Below, piece after piece: positions 21,522 to 30,112 of a stretch of 64,000 bases of DNA. The notes under the pieces are model-generated. The model saw only the letters and a list, made by a program, of their open reading frames with translations, did no database searches and was not told the DNA's origin. The stretch covers positions 15,645-79,644 of the forward strand of contig CABUID010000008.1 of the NCBI GenBank assembly GCA_902491575.1. The letters are read 5' to 3'. How positions within the stretch are numbered: the stretch's first letter is position 1; every line of letters begins with the position of its first letter. A program made the translations under genes and the position numbers. The stretch is from an uncultured Bacillota bacterium. Lineage in GTDB: Bacteria > Bacillota_I > Bacilli_A > RFN20 > CAG-631.

Positions 21522-22157
21522 ATGAAAAAATTTGAATATGTATCTAAAAGTGAATATATGCCAATTAAACAAGATTTGATTAAACTTATTAATTTGGTAC
21601 AAGATGAAGTAAGGGAAAATTTCACATTTCGATTTGATTTTATTGGAAGTGCAAGTAGAAATATGATAACACGGGAAATTAATGGTAACGTTGGCTACGA
21701 TTTTGATGTCAATATTAGAGTGAATGATGAAGATGAAAATTATAATGCAGAGGAAATAAGAAATATTTTAAAAAAAGCATTTGATAAGTATTCGCATTTA
21801 TTTTCATATGATTACGCTGAAGATAGTAGCAGGGTGATAACTATAAAAGTTAAGGATAAGAAAAAATCTAGAATTCTTCATAGTTGTGATTTCGCTGTTG
21901 TGTTTGATTGTAATACTGGAAAACAACAATACATACGTTATAACAAAACTCAAAACATTTACGTTTGGGAATATCAACCTGATTCTTTCTATAGACTAGA
22001 AGAAAAAATAAAATGGATAAAGAAAAACGGACTATGGCAAGAAGTGCGAAACAAATACTTAATTAATAAAGGAAACAATTCTGATTCAAATAAAAAATCA
22101 AGATCAATTTTTGCTGAAACAGTGGCACAAGTTTATAATGAAAATCAAATGTATTAG
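21522..22157 (+). CDS. Pol-beta-type nucleotidyltransferase
   Basis: A 211-residue single-domain nucleotidyltransferase: GSASR at 42-46, then DFD (60-62) as the metal-binding pair, and a third acid in SCDFAVVF near 129. The family transfers nucleotides to small molecules, RNA or proteins; the length and lack of a second domain do not identify a substrate. GGAGGAATAG precedes the start. It stands alone between the divergent ArsR operon and a terminator, in DNA rich in mobile relics, so it is probably accessory cargo. Resistance-type or CD-NTase-like roles are both possible, neither shown. Confidence 0.7.
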   Translation: MKKFEYVSKSEYMPIKQDLIKLINLVQDEVRENFTFRFDFIGSASRNMITREINGNVGYDFDVNIRVNDEDENYNAEEIRNILKKAFDKYSHLFSYDYAEDSSRVITIKVKDKKKSRILHSCDFAVVFDCNTGKQQYIRYNKTQNIYVWEYQPDSFYRLEEKIKWIKKNGLWQEVRNKYLINKGNNSDSNKKSRSIFAETVAQVYNENQMY

Positions 22158-22225
22158 AATTAAAAGTAGCTATCTCCTGGGAAATTAATTCTATCCTAAA
22201 TCGAGGAAAGACCTCCTTTCAAATT

Positions 22226-22258
22226 GAAGCTGATGCATTTTCATTAGCTTCTTTTTTA
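22226..22258 (+). terminator. Intrinsic terminator after the nucleotidyltransferase
   Basis: GAAGCTGATG and CATTAGCTTC arms followed by a T-run. Confidence 0.8.
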
Positions 22259-22268
22259 TTTTGCTTTG

Positions 22269-22354
22269 GCAGTTATCCTTTAAATTTTGCATTTAATTGT
22301 AAAGGAGGATAACTGCTTATGACAAATGAAAATAAAAATAGAATATTGGAATGA
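22269..22354 (+). promoter_or_regulatory. Hairpin next to a ribosome site before a broken small gene
   Basis: GCAGTTATCC (22269-22278) and GGATAACTGC (22307-22316) pair exactly. The AAAGGAGG ribosome site (22301-22308) reaches into the right arm, so the structure could hide it. The ATG at 22319 opens only 11 codons (MTNENKNRILE), and the sequence beyond is full of stops. This looks like the leader and first codons of a decayed mobile-element gene. Confidence 0.5.
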
Positions 22355-22545
22355 AAGAATAAAGTCAATTGGATTTACCAATTCCTTCAATTACTACGTT
22401 TTGTAGAAGAAATGAATTATCTGCAAAAGATAATAAGAATTGTTGTAAAACTGTGATAAAAAACCAATTCAAACTCCTGGACATAGACAAGGGTAAGCAA
22501 GAAATCTAGGAGTATGCAGTTTGTATCATAGTAGTATATCTTTGT

Positions 22546-22684
22546 CATTAAAAACATATAGGTTTGATACAAAGAAAATTGAGCAAATTTTCAAGTGTTA
22601 AACTTTTTTTCTTTGTAATTTTAGTGATTTTGAACCAGTTTTGCTGATTTTAGAAATTTTGAGTTCAAACTAGAACAAAAATAA
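22546..22684 (+). repeat. Dispersed repeat, copy B
   Basis: Same order as the repeat at 18176: CATTAAAAACATATAGG, a hairpin closing with a T-run, TTTTAGTGATTTTG, then GAGTTCAAACTAGAACAAAAA. It is closest to the reversed copy at 49141-49279. Confidence 0.7.
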
Positions 22685-22808
22685 TTTCTTCAAGATTAAC
22701 ATAAATACCATTTTTAAGAGAATATGATCCAATCAAAATCAACAGTTAGGCGAACCCCTTACTAACAAGCAAAAGGTATTTTGACTATTTCTGTCTCAAA
22801 TTTTATAT

Positions 22809-22877
22809 TTTCCATTTTAAGTTAAGATATAGAAAGTATTGTCCAATCTATATCTTTATTAACTTAGAGGTGGAAAA
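22809..22877. repeat. Long imperfect inverted repeat
   Basis: TTTTCCATTTTAAGTTAA on the left faces TTAACTTAGAGGTGGAAAA on the right, with inner GATATAGA and TCTATATC arms. The whole 69-base region can fold as one hairpin. It could be the end of a small mobile element or a terminator pair. Confidence 0.5.
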
Positions 22878-22933
22878 TTTATCTATATTTCTTTTATTTG
22901 GATATAATGCAGTCATGAAAAGAGAACAAATAT

Positions 22934-23170
22934 ATGGATGACTTTGGAAAGAAAATTAAATAAATTAGAATTAAAAATGGATTAACTCAGAAAGAATTTG
23001 CTAATTTTTTGGGTTATAAATCAAAATCTACAATAAATAAAATTGAGCAAGGAATCAATGATATTAGTAATGTTAAGTTAATGGATTTATTGAATAAATA
23101 CAATGAAGATTTGGACTATATTTTTGGTGGTGATTTTTACAAATTATTTTATGCATTTTATACTTTTTAG
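22934..23170 (+). pseudogene. XRE-type helix-turn-helix regulator with an early stop
   Basis: From ATG 22934 the frame reads MDDFGKKIK and then meets TAA at 22961. It continues open for 68 codons as NGLTQKEFANFLGYKSKSTI and later DYIFGGDF, a clear Cro/C1-type DNA-binding domain with the usual end. A single change (GAA to TAA) would explain the stop. No internal start has a ribosome site. Probably a dead element or phage repressor. Confidence 0.65.
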
Positions 23171-23299
23171 TTGATTTTATTATTTATTTCTTTAAAATAG
23201 AAAAGAATAACAAAAAGACTATTTTAGTGCTTTTCTTGATTTCATTCATTTGTAGTATTGTATACAATATAACAACACTTCGTAGTATGACTTAAAAGA

Positions 23300-23629
23300 T
23301 TATTTTATTGATGTTTTAAAGTTTTCTCCCCACGACCACATAGAATCTAAAATAGGTTTTAATGATAATCCTAAACTGGTTAAAGAATACTCCACTTTAG
23401 GAGGAACTACTGGATAAACCTCTCGATGAATTAAACCATCGTTTTCCATTGCGCGCAATTGCTGAGTAAGCATTTTTTGAGTGACACCATTTAATGATTT
23501 TTTTAATTCAGATAATCTCATTACTTTATTTAAAAATAAATCTCTTAAAACTAATACTTTCCATTTATCTCCAATGACAGTTAGAGTTGTTTCAATAGGA
23601 CATAATGGTAACTTGTCTTTATCAATCAT
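23300..23629 (-). CDS. HxlR-family transcriptional regulator
   Basis: A 109-residue winged-helix regulator with the HxlR pattern: LPLCPIETTLTVIGDKWKVL, then GVTQKMLTQQLRAMENDGL. The cysteine in LPLCP is the residue that senses electrophiles or disulfide stress in several relatives (for example YodB, HypR). I start at 23629 because GAGGTGAG is ideally placed; a longer in-frame reading to 23680 lacks a site. Divergent from the dehydrogenase-macrodomain-sirtuin operon, so probably its regulator. Confidence 0.88.
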   Translation of the reverse strand: MIDKDKLPLCPIETTLTVIGDKWKVLVLRDLFLNKVMRLSELKKSLNGVTQKMLTQQLRAMENDGLIHREVYPVVPPKVEYSLTSLGLSLKPILDSMWSWGENFKTSIK

Positions 23630-23682
23630 TTTCTCACCTCCAATGTTTTTATCATAGTTTCTAAAATGATACAATGCCACAT

Positions 23683-23723
23683 TTAAGTGCGTACTTAAAA
23701 TTTAAAAACACATTAAATATAAT
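23683..23723 (+). promoter_or_regulatory. Promoter and candidate HxlR operator
   Basis: TTAAGTGCGTACTTAA (23683-23698) has 6-base arms around a 4-base centre. TATAAT at 23718-23723 serves the rightward operon; the palindrome overlaps where its -35 should be (TTAAAA at 23695). This is the expected place for repression by the divergent HxlR protein. Confidence 0.55.
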
Positions 23724-23746
23724 AATAATGTAAGGAGAAGAGAACA

Positions 23747-24736
23747 ATGAAAATTTTATTTTATGATACTAAAAGTTATGATAAAGTCGCTTTTGAAAAA
23801 CATTTAAAAGACTATAAAGATATTAGTATTAAATTTACAGAAGTTGAATTAAATAAATATACTACTGTTTTAGCAAAAGGATTTGATGCAATTTGTGTCT
23901 TTGTTAATACTTTGGTCGACAATGAAATTATAGTTTCTTTAAAAGATCAAGGTGTGAAATTGATATTATTAAGATGTGCAGGATATAACAATATTGATTT
24001 AGAGTCTGCTAAAATAAACAATATCATTGTTATGCGCGTGCCAGGTTATTCACCAGAGGCAGTTGCAGAAATGGCGATGACGTTAGCCCTTGCAGTTAAT
24101 CGAAAAATTCATAAAGCCTATATAAAAGTTAGAGAAAATAATTTTTCTTTAGTTGGATTAACGGGATTGAATTTTTTTAATAAAACAGTGGGTATTGTTG
24201 GAACAGGTAAAATTGGTTTAGCGATGGCAAAGATTTGCAAAGGATTTGGTATGAAGGTTTTAGGATATGATAAGAATCCTAAGAATTATTGTGAATATAT
24301 TAAATATGTTTCTTTAGAAGAATTATTAAAAGAATCCGATGTGATTTCACTACATTGTCCTTTAGTAAAAGAAACCTATCATCTTATTAATGAAGATACT
24401 ATTTCTTTAATGAAGGAGAATGTTATCTTAGTTAATACATCTCGTGGAGGATTAATAAAAACAGAAGATTTAATTAAAGGAATTAGGGATAAAAAGTTTT
24501 TTGGTGTAGCTTTAGATGTCTATGAAGAAGAAGATGAATATGTGTTTGAAAATTTAGAAGGCGATATATTAGATCACTCCACAGTAGCAAGATTATTATC
24601 TTTTCCGAATGTCATTGTAACTTCACATCAAGGCTTTTTAACTTATGAAGCTCTTGAGGCTATTAGTAAGACAACTTTAGAAAATGCTTTATCTTTTCAA
24701 GAAAATAATTTGATAAAGGATAATATTGTTCAATAA
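23747..24736 (+). CDS. D-2-hydroxyacid dehydrogenase (D-lactate dehydrogenase-like)
   Basis: A 329-residue NAD-dependent enzyme of the D-LDH branch. The Rossmann motif is GTGKIG (152-157), followed by the catalytic set Arg233 (NTSRGGLI), Glu in DVYEEE near 261 and His294 (SHQGF), spaced as in D-lactate dehydrogenases. It should reduce pyruvate or a related 2-oxoacid. The gene is first in a compact operon with a zinc macrodomain and SirTM, and is divergent from the HxlR gene. The link of a 2-hydroxyacid dehydrogenase with SirTM suggests redox-responsive control. Confidence 0.88.
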   Translation: MKILFYDTKSYDKVAFEKHLKDYKDISIKFTEVELNKYTTVLAKGFDAICVFVNTLVDNEIIVSLKDQGVKLILLRCAGYNNIDLESAKINNIIVMRVPGYSPEAVAEMAMTLALAVNRKIHKAYIKVRENNFSLVGLTGLNFFNKTVGIVGTGKIGLAMAKICKGFGMKVLGYDKNPKNYCEYIKYVSLEELLKESDVISLHCPLVKETYHLINEDTISLMKENVILVNTSRGGLIKTEDLIKGIRDKKFFGVALDVYEEEDEYVFENLEGDILDHSTVARLLSFPNVIVTSHQGFLTYEALEAISKTTLENALSFQENNLIKDNIVQ

Positions 24737-24737
24737 A

Positions 24738-25499
24738 ATGGAATTAATTGAAAAAGCTATTCATTACTTAGAAAAGATAAATAATGTTAAAGTTCCTACT
24801 CATTTATCAAAAGAAGATGTTTTTCGGGCTTTGATGAATATTACTTTACCCATTAATCTTTCTCCAGAATTTTATATTTGGCAAGATGAAATCATAAAAA
24901 AACACTATGAAAAAAGAAAAATTATTGATCTTGAAAATTTAATACCACTAAAAAAGAATATTTATCTTTTGCAAGAAGATATCACTCTAATAAGAGCCGA
25001 TGCTATTGTAAATGCAGGCAATGAAAAATTGTTAGGCTGTTTTTATCCTTTACATAATTGTATCGACAATGCCATTCATTCATTTGCAGGTTTACAAGTA
25101 AGAAGAGATTTAATAAAAATTATGAGAGAACAAAAGTATGAAGAAGCAAATGGCCAATGCAAAGTTACTTTAGGATATAATTTACCTTCAAAATATATTT
25201 TTCATACTGTTGGACCAAAGATTATAAAAAGCGTTACAAAAAAAGACGAAGAGGATTTAAAAAATTGTTATTTATCTTGTTTAAAAATGGCAGATAAAAT
25301 GAAATTAGAATCACTTGTGTTTTGCTCAATATCAACAGGTTTATATGGATTTCCAATAGAAAAAGCTTGTGATATAGCTGTTTCTATTGTTCAAGAGTAT
25401 TTGAAAAAAAATAAAACTACAATTCAATATGTGGTTTTTGATGTTTTTTCTAGAAAGGATTATGATGTCTATTATTACAGAGTTAAAAAAACTAATTGA
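24738..25499 (+). CDS. Zinc-dependent macrodomain, protein ADP-ribose hydrolase
   Basis: About 253 residues: a helical N-terminal part, then a macrodomain with VNAGNEKLLG and, directly after it, CFYPLHNCIDNAIH, the Cys-His-Cys zinc site (C101, H106, C108) that marks the zinc macrodomains encoded with SirTM sirtuins. Such enzymes remove ADP-ribose from proteins. An in-frame TTG at 24726 has AAAGGA five bases upstream and may be the real start; the ATG at 24738 follows the previous stop by one base. It overlaps the sirtuin gene by 35 bases. Confidence 0.88.
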   Translation: MELIEKAIHYLEKINNVKVPTHLSKEDVFRALMNITLPINLSPEFYIWQDEIIKKHYEKRKIIDLENLIPLKKNIYLLQEDITLIRADAIVNAGNEKLLGCFYPLHNCIDNAIHSFAGLQVRRDLIKIMREQKYEEANGQCKVTLGYNLPSKYIFHTVGPKIIKSVTKKDEEDLKNCYLSCLKMADKMKLESLVFCSISTGLYGFPIEKACDIAVSIVQEYLKKNKTTIQYVVFDVFSRKDYDVYYYRVKKTN

Positions 25500-26298
25500 T
25501 GAAAGCGATGCTATTGTTATTGGAGCAGGCGCTGGTTTATCTACTGCTGCTGGTTTTGAATATGGTGGTCAGACTTTTTTAAATAATTTTCAATATATGC
25601 AGGATTTATATGGGTATAACGATATGTATTCAGCCGGATTTCACAAATTCTCTTCATTGGAAGAAAAGTGGGGTTATTGGTCAAAAATGATTTATTTAAA
25701 CCGCTATAAGTTTCCTTCGAAACAATTATATGTTGATTTATTATCATTAATAAAGAATAAAAAATATTTTGTAATAACGACAAATGTTGACCATCAATTT
25801 CAACTAGCAGGATTCGATAAAAAGAGACTATTTTATATGCAAGGAGATTACGGATTGTTTCAATGCTCTAGGGCTTGTCATAATAGGACGTATGATAATA
25901 GAGAAATAATAATGAAAATGTTAAAAGAACAAAAAAATCATTTAATTCCTTCCTCTCTAATACCAAGATGCCCTATTTGTAAGTCACCAATGGAAACTAA
26001 TCTTAGAAAGGATCAATATTTTGTTGAAGATGAAGGATGGCATAATGCTTATCAAAACTATCAAAAATTTATATCTGAAAATAAAAATAAAAAAGTTTTG
26101 TATTTAGAACTTGGAGTAGGATATTCAACTCCGACATGGATTAAATATCCATTTATATTAAATACTTATAAAAATATCCATGCACATTATGCAGTTATTG
26201 ATAAAGGATATTCTTTTGTTCCAGACGAAATAAAAAGTAGAAGTCTAGTTCTCAATACTAGCATTGAAATAGTAATTGATAAATTAAAAAAAATATGA
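25465..26298 (+). CDS. Class M sirtuin (SirTM), protein ADP-ribosyltransferase
   Basis: A 277-residue sirtuin of the M class. GAGAGLSTAAG at 20-30 binds NAD; TTNVDHQF at 105-112 replaces the usual TQNID; and the catalytic-histidine position reads MQGDYG with Gln126, the hallmark change of SirTM. Zinc cysteines are C134, C138, C169 and C172. SirTM proteins ADP-ribosylate a lipoylated GcvH-like carrier, and the partner macrodomain reverses this. No gcvH-like or lipoate ligase gene is present here. The ATG at 25465 fits AGAAAGGA upstream. Confidence 0.88.
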   Translation: MSIITELKKLIDESDAIVIGAGAGLSTAAGFEYGGQTFLNNFQYMQDLYGYNDMYSAGFHKFSSLEEKWGYWSKMIYLNRYKFPSKQLYVDLLSLIKNKKYFVITTNVDHQFQLAGFDKKRLFYMQGDYGLFQCSRACHNRTYDNREIIMKMLKEQKNHLIPSSLIPRCPICKSPMETNLRKDQYFVEDEGWHNAYQNYQKFISENKNKKVLYLELGVGYSTPTWIKYPFILNTYKNIHAHYAVIDKGYSFVPDEIKSRSLVLNTSIEIVIDKLKKI

Positions 26299-26339
26299 CT
26301 ATCCAACCTACATTAATGATTTTCGTTGAAAAAAATTAA

Positions 26340-26512
26340 AAGTGGTTCTATTACCATGCGTAGTAGAAACATCATAAGCATTAATTTTATTATTAAATAA
26401 ATCCATATAAAGAGTTCATCCATAAGAATCTTTATTGATCTAAAAAACCATCCTATCAAAAACAACAACTTGAAATGGTTGATTAATAGCTAAATCAGCA
26501 AAGAATGAATTA
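26340..26512 (-). pseudogene. IS3-type transposase fragment with stops
   Basis: The minus strand reads FFADLAINQPFQVVVFDRMVF, a stop, then DSYG, a stop, then TLYMDLFNNKINAYDVSTTHG. The order of an aspartate after NQP and DLFNN-I-AY-V resembles the DDE core of IS3-type orfB proteins. Two in-frame stops and missing flanks show it is dead. It lacks the N-terminal segment kept in the relic at 18365, so they may be parts of similar elements. Confidence 0.45.
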
Positions 26513-26539
26513 GAGTATATTTTGTATTTTTAACATCTT

Positions 26540-26710
26540 ATCTTCAAGTGCAACGATATAACTTGGCTAAAAGAAGCATTTATCATCTACGAATGTGACA
26601 GATAGTGTTTGTAAGGAAAATCTATTCTCATAACGCAAGAGAAGTATTGTCTTTCGGTTATTCATTAAGCTTTGCAATTTTAAGTTACAACAAAAAATGA
26701 AGGCATCGTT
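26540..26710 (+). pseudogene. Second DUF4143 ATPase relic
   Basis: About 170 bases closely match the segment around 19711-19880: one frame reads ITWLKEAFIIYECDR, then stops, then GKSILITQEKYCLS and TTKNEG. At the DNA level the two relics are clearly related, but this copy has several stops and shifts. It shows that the ATPase family was present at least twice in this zone. Confidence 0.65.
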
Positions 26711-26840
26711 TAATTACTACAATATCCATCTTTTTATGAGATGTTTAAACTATAAGTCACTGATTATATACGTCGACTCTTTTTATAAACTTTAATTGTT
26801 TTTATAATTATATTTTTTCATTCTTACAAATAACATTAAA

Positions 26841-26863
26841 AAAAAATCCATAATGGATTTTTT
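26841..26863 (-). terminator. Terminator of the mrp gene
   Basis: AAAAAATCCA and TGGATTTTTT face each other around a short loop, overlapping the mrp stop. The A-run on the plus strand gives a T-run for leftward transcripts; the structure could work in both directions. Confidence 0.65.
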
Positions 26864-27680
26864 AATTTTTAAATATTTCTTTTAATAAATCATTAAAATA
26901 ATTATCTTGAATTTCAAAAATTTTACCTTCATCACATAATTGTGCTATTTTTGGATCTAAAGGTAAAGAAATAAAATGAGGAATTTGGTTTTCTTTTGCT
27001 TTTTCTCTTGCCTTCGATTTTCCAAAAACTTCAATTTTTTCCATACAATTTGGACAAGTAATATAAGAATAATTTTCAACAAGAGCTAAAATAGGAATGT
27101 TCATCATTTTTGCCATTTTAACTGCTTTTTCAACAATGAGTGAAACTAAATCTTGAGGTGAAGTAACAATCACAATTCCGTCTAGTGGAATAGACTGGAA
27201 AATCGTTAAAGGAACATCTCCGGTTCCTGGGGGCATATCAATCCACAAAATATCTTGTTCACCATAAAGAACATCACTATAAAATTGCTTCACCATATTC
27301 GACGCCATTGATCCGCGCCAAATTACAGGGTCATCATCATGCTCTAGTAACATTGCTGAAGAAATAATATCTATATTTAAAGAAGCATTTGCAGGATAAA
27401 TAAAATGTCCTGTTTCATCTCCATATGCTTTTTGAGTAATGCCAAAGATTTTCGGAATAGAAGGACCTAAAATATCGCCATCCAATATAGCCGTTTTATA
27501 TCCTAATTTTGCACTATTAACAGCTAACAAAGAAGTTACGAGAGACTTACCAACCCCTCCTTTTCCACTGACAATTCCTATAGCTTTTTTGATATGGGAA
27601 TAAGAATTTGTATGAATAATAAAATCTTTTTTTTCACATTTTTCTTTACAACTTTCACAATTATAATCACAATTTGCCAT
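26862..27680 (-). CDS. mrp: Mrp/NBP35-type Fe-S carrier ATPase
   Basis: A 272-residue P-loop protein of the Mrp/ApbC family, which holds and hands over Fe-S clusters. The N-terminus has four close cysteines (C4, C8, C11, C15), as in NBP35-like members. Deviant Walker A GKGGVGKS is at 39-46, MPPGTGD near 150, and a CPNC pair near 215 forms the bridging cluster site. It stands alone between convergent relic DNA and a divergent phosphoesterase. GGGTGATAG precedes the start. The N-terminal cysteines are less common in bacteria than the CxxC alone. Confidence 0.92.
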   Translation of the reverse strand: MANCDYNCESCKEKCEKKDFIIHTNSYSHIKKAIGIVSGKGGVGKSLVTSLLAVNSAKLGYKTAILDGDILGPSIPKIFGITQKAYGDETGHFIYPANASLNIDIISSAMLLEHDDDPVIWRGSMASNMVKQFYSDVLYGEQDILWIDMPPGTGDVPLTIFQSIPLDGIVIVTSPQDLVSLIVEKAVKMAKMMNIPILALVENYSYITCPNCMEKIEVFGKSKAREKAKENQIPHFISLPLDPKIAQLCDEGKIFEIQDNYFNDLLKEIFKN

Positions 27681-27771
27681 GTTTCTATCACCCGAAGATT
27701 ATTATATCTTTTTTTGAAAAAAAATGATATAGTATTTATGAAAGATTCTTCATAATAAGGGAGGTAAACTT

Positions 27772-28587
27772 ATGGCATTTATTCAAGAACATCCAATTCA
27801 TATTTCTTTAGAAGCAAAAAGATCCTATCGTATTATTCATTTTAGTGATGTACATTGTATTAATTTAGATAAAAATCAAACTCCTGATGAATATGAAAAA
27901 GCTATAAAGAATGAAGAAGCATGGTTGAAAGTTAGAAAAGACTTTGCAAATTACTTTCATGAAGTATGCAATGAAGAACATAGGATTCCTTCATGTAAAT
28001 GTTTAGATAATTTGCTTCAGTTTGTCCAAGAACAAAAGCCAGATGCTTTTATCATGACAGGTGATATTATCGATTATTATAGTAAAGCCAATTTAAAATA
28101 TTTAGAAGAAAGCCTTAAAAACTTTTCGATTCCTTTTATACTTACTTATGGAAATCATGAATCACCAGTGACCATTTTTGATTATTTAACAAATTCTCAT
28201 AGTGAATTTCAAGTTCTTGAATTCCCTGATTTTAAAATAATCGGTTTGGATGATTCGAATAAAAAAATTTCAAGTAAACAATTAAAACTATTAAAAGAGC
28301 AGCTTCAAGATAATAAGAAAGTGTTTATTTCAATGCATATTCCTGTAATGACGAAAATGAATGAAGAAGACATGCAAAAATATGACTCATATTTTATAAT
28401 TGACTATAAAAATTGTGATGAAACGACGAAAGAATTTATCGAAACATTGGAAAACAATGATTCTATTTCTGCTATATTTTGTGGGCATACTCATGGTGCA
28501 TCGGAAAGTTTTTTTGCTAAAAATAAAAAACAATATTGTGCATCAAGCGGTCTCATTGGATATGTAAATACTATTTTTATTCATTAA
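27772..28587 (+). CDS. Calcineurin-like metallophosphoesterase
   Basis: A 271-residue enzyme with all family motifs in order: FSDVH (D26, H28), GDIID near 95, GNHES near 127, MHIP near 197 and GHTHG near 237, binding two metals. No signal peptide or membrane segment, so cytoplasmic. Substrates in this family range from cyclic nucleotides to phospholipid headgroups and cannot be read from sequence. GGGAGGTAAAC precedes the start. Single-gene unit with a terminator behind it. Confidence 0.88.
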   Translation: MAFIQEHPIHISLEAKRSYRIIHFSDVHCINLDKNQTPDEYEKAIKNEEAWLKVRKDFANYFHEVCNEEHRIPSCKCLDNLLQFVQEQKPDAFIMTGDIIDYYSKANLKYLEESLKNFSIPFILTYGNHESPVTIFDYLTNSHSEFQVLEFPDFKIIGLDDSNKKISSKQLKLLKEQLQDNKKVFISMHIPVMTKMNEEDMQKYDSYFIIDYKNCDETTKEFIETLENNDSISAIFCGHTHGASESFFAKNKKQYCASSGLIGYVNTIFIH

Positions 28588-28610
28588 GGAATTATTTTAT
28601 GGATAATTAA

Positions 28611-28641
28611 AAAAATGTAGACTAATGTGCTACATTTTTAT
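28611..28641. terminator. Bidirectional terminator between convergent genes
   Basis: AAAAATGTAG and CTACATTTTT arms; A-run on one side and T-run on the other, so it can stop both the phosphoesterase and the leftward MFS transcripts. Confidence 0.75.
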
Positions 28642-28660
28642 TTTATTTAAAAATATAAGT

Positions 28661-30052
28661 TTAATTATCAATATCTCCTAAAGATTCTAAAGCCGATTTT
28701 TTACTATGTTTTTTAAGGCGTTCCTTTACTTCTTTTTTTTCAACGATACATATAAAAATAAAGAGTGCAATCAACATCATAATACTTGCATAAATAAATA
28801 AAATTTTCTGTCCTTTGCCTAAAAAGTCCATAAACAAACCAACTAATAGAGGGGTAATCGATTGTGCAATCATCGATGCAGAATAATAATAACTTGTAAA
28901 CTTGCCAACATTATCTTTATTTGCAAATTCAACAACCATCGGAAAAGAATTGATATTAACTAAAGCCCATCCTACTCCCATAATCACGGCTAATGCATAA
29001 AATAAAAATTTCCAATTTCCCACCCCATTATCAGGGAATGAAACTACTAAAGACAAAATGGCAATACTTCCTAATGATAAAACGAGTAATACTAAGCCAA
29101 TAACAATAGTCCATTTTCTGCCAATTTTTGATGACAAATTTGAAAATAAAATAAATGAAATAATAGAGGCTATTGATAAAAATGTAGCCATTTGACTATA
29201 TAAATTCGAATCATTTAAAATATTTTTTGTAAATAAACTTCCAAAAGTTTCAAAGGAATTAAAAGCCATAAACCAAAAGAATATGGATAGTAGCAAAATA
29301 ATAAAATTCTTTTTATCTGCTTTTGAAAGTTTATTATCTTCTTTAATCTCTTCTAAATTTTCCGACAATGTTTCACCAAATTCAACATCCTCTTTCGTCT
29401 GTTCAATCATCTTGTTTTCATTAATAGAAAAGGCTAAAAAAATTAAAACGGCTATAAATACTACTGTACAAATAATAAAAGGCCATATAACTACATTTTG
29501 TACCTCTTCTAAAAGGGAATCCTTTGTTAATTTAAAAGCAGGAATAAATCCTAATAAAGTTACAAAAACACCACCTAAATAACCAATTAAATTAATAATT
29601 CCATTTGCTTTACTACGAAGAGGTTTAGGGGTTACATCAGGCATAAATGCAACGGCTGGTGAGCGATAAGCTTGCATGATGATTAAAAACAAAATCATAA
29701 AAATTAATACTCCAATAAAAGAATTCCAAACACACATTAAAGCGATGAAAGGAAATACTAATGCCGTTAATCCCATTCCAATAATGATATAAGGCATTCT
29801 TTTTCCATATTTTGTTTTTGTCTTATCTGACCAAATTCCTACTATAGGCATAATAATAATTGCTGCAATATTATCTAAAGCCATAATACAACCAATAATA
29901 TAGTTATAATGTTCAAGTTTATCTTTTAACATTGCTTCTAAAATCATTGTACAGTAAGTATTATAAACTTGCCATAACATTAAAATCCCGAAAAAAGCAA
30001 AACCAATTTTCATGGTGTTTTTGACGTTTAGTTTTAATTTCCTATTTTCCAT
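28661..30052 (-). CDS. MFS transporter, SLC45/sugar-cation type
   Basis: A 463-residue carrier with twelve predicted membrane helices and a charged central loop (about residues 215-250). The loop between helices 2 and 3 reads GIWSDKTKTKYGKRMPYI, the form seen in SLC45-like and glycoside/sucrose-type transporters. A proton- or sodium-coupled sugar substrate is the usual role. No sugar enzyme lies next to it. Single gene with terminator; the U32 gene upstream is 60 bases away on the same strand and could be co-transcribed. Confidence 0.8.
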   Translation of the reverse strand: MENRKLKLNVKNTMKIGFAFFGILMLWQVYNTYCTMILEAMLKDKLEHYNYIIGCIMALDNIAAIIIMPIVGIWSDKTKTKYGKRMPYIIIGMGLTALVFPFIALMCVWNSFIGVLIFMILFLIIMQAYRSPAVAFMPDVTPKPLRSKANGIINLIGYLGGVFVTLLGFIPAFKLTKDSLLEEVQNVVIWPFIICTVVFIAVLIFLAFSINENKMIEQTKEDVEFGETLSENLEEIKEDNKLSKADKKNFIILLLSIFFWFMAFNSFETFGSLFTKNILNDSNLYSQMATFLSIASIISFILFSNLSSKIGRKWTIVIGLVLLVLSLGSIAILSLVVSFPDNGVGNWKFLFYALAVIMGVGWALVNINSFPMVVEFANKDNVGKFTSYYYSASMIAQSITPLLVGLFMDFLGKGQKILFIYASIMMLIALFIFICIVEKKEVKERLKKHSKKSALESLGDIDN

Positions 30053-30112
30053 AATTTGTTACCCATCCTATAATTTAATTATAATTTTATTATGTTTTAA
30101 AGTAAATAAATT

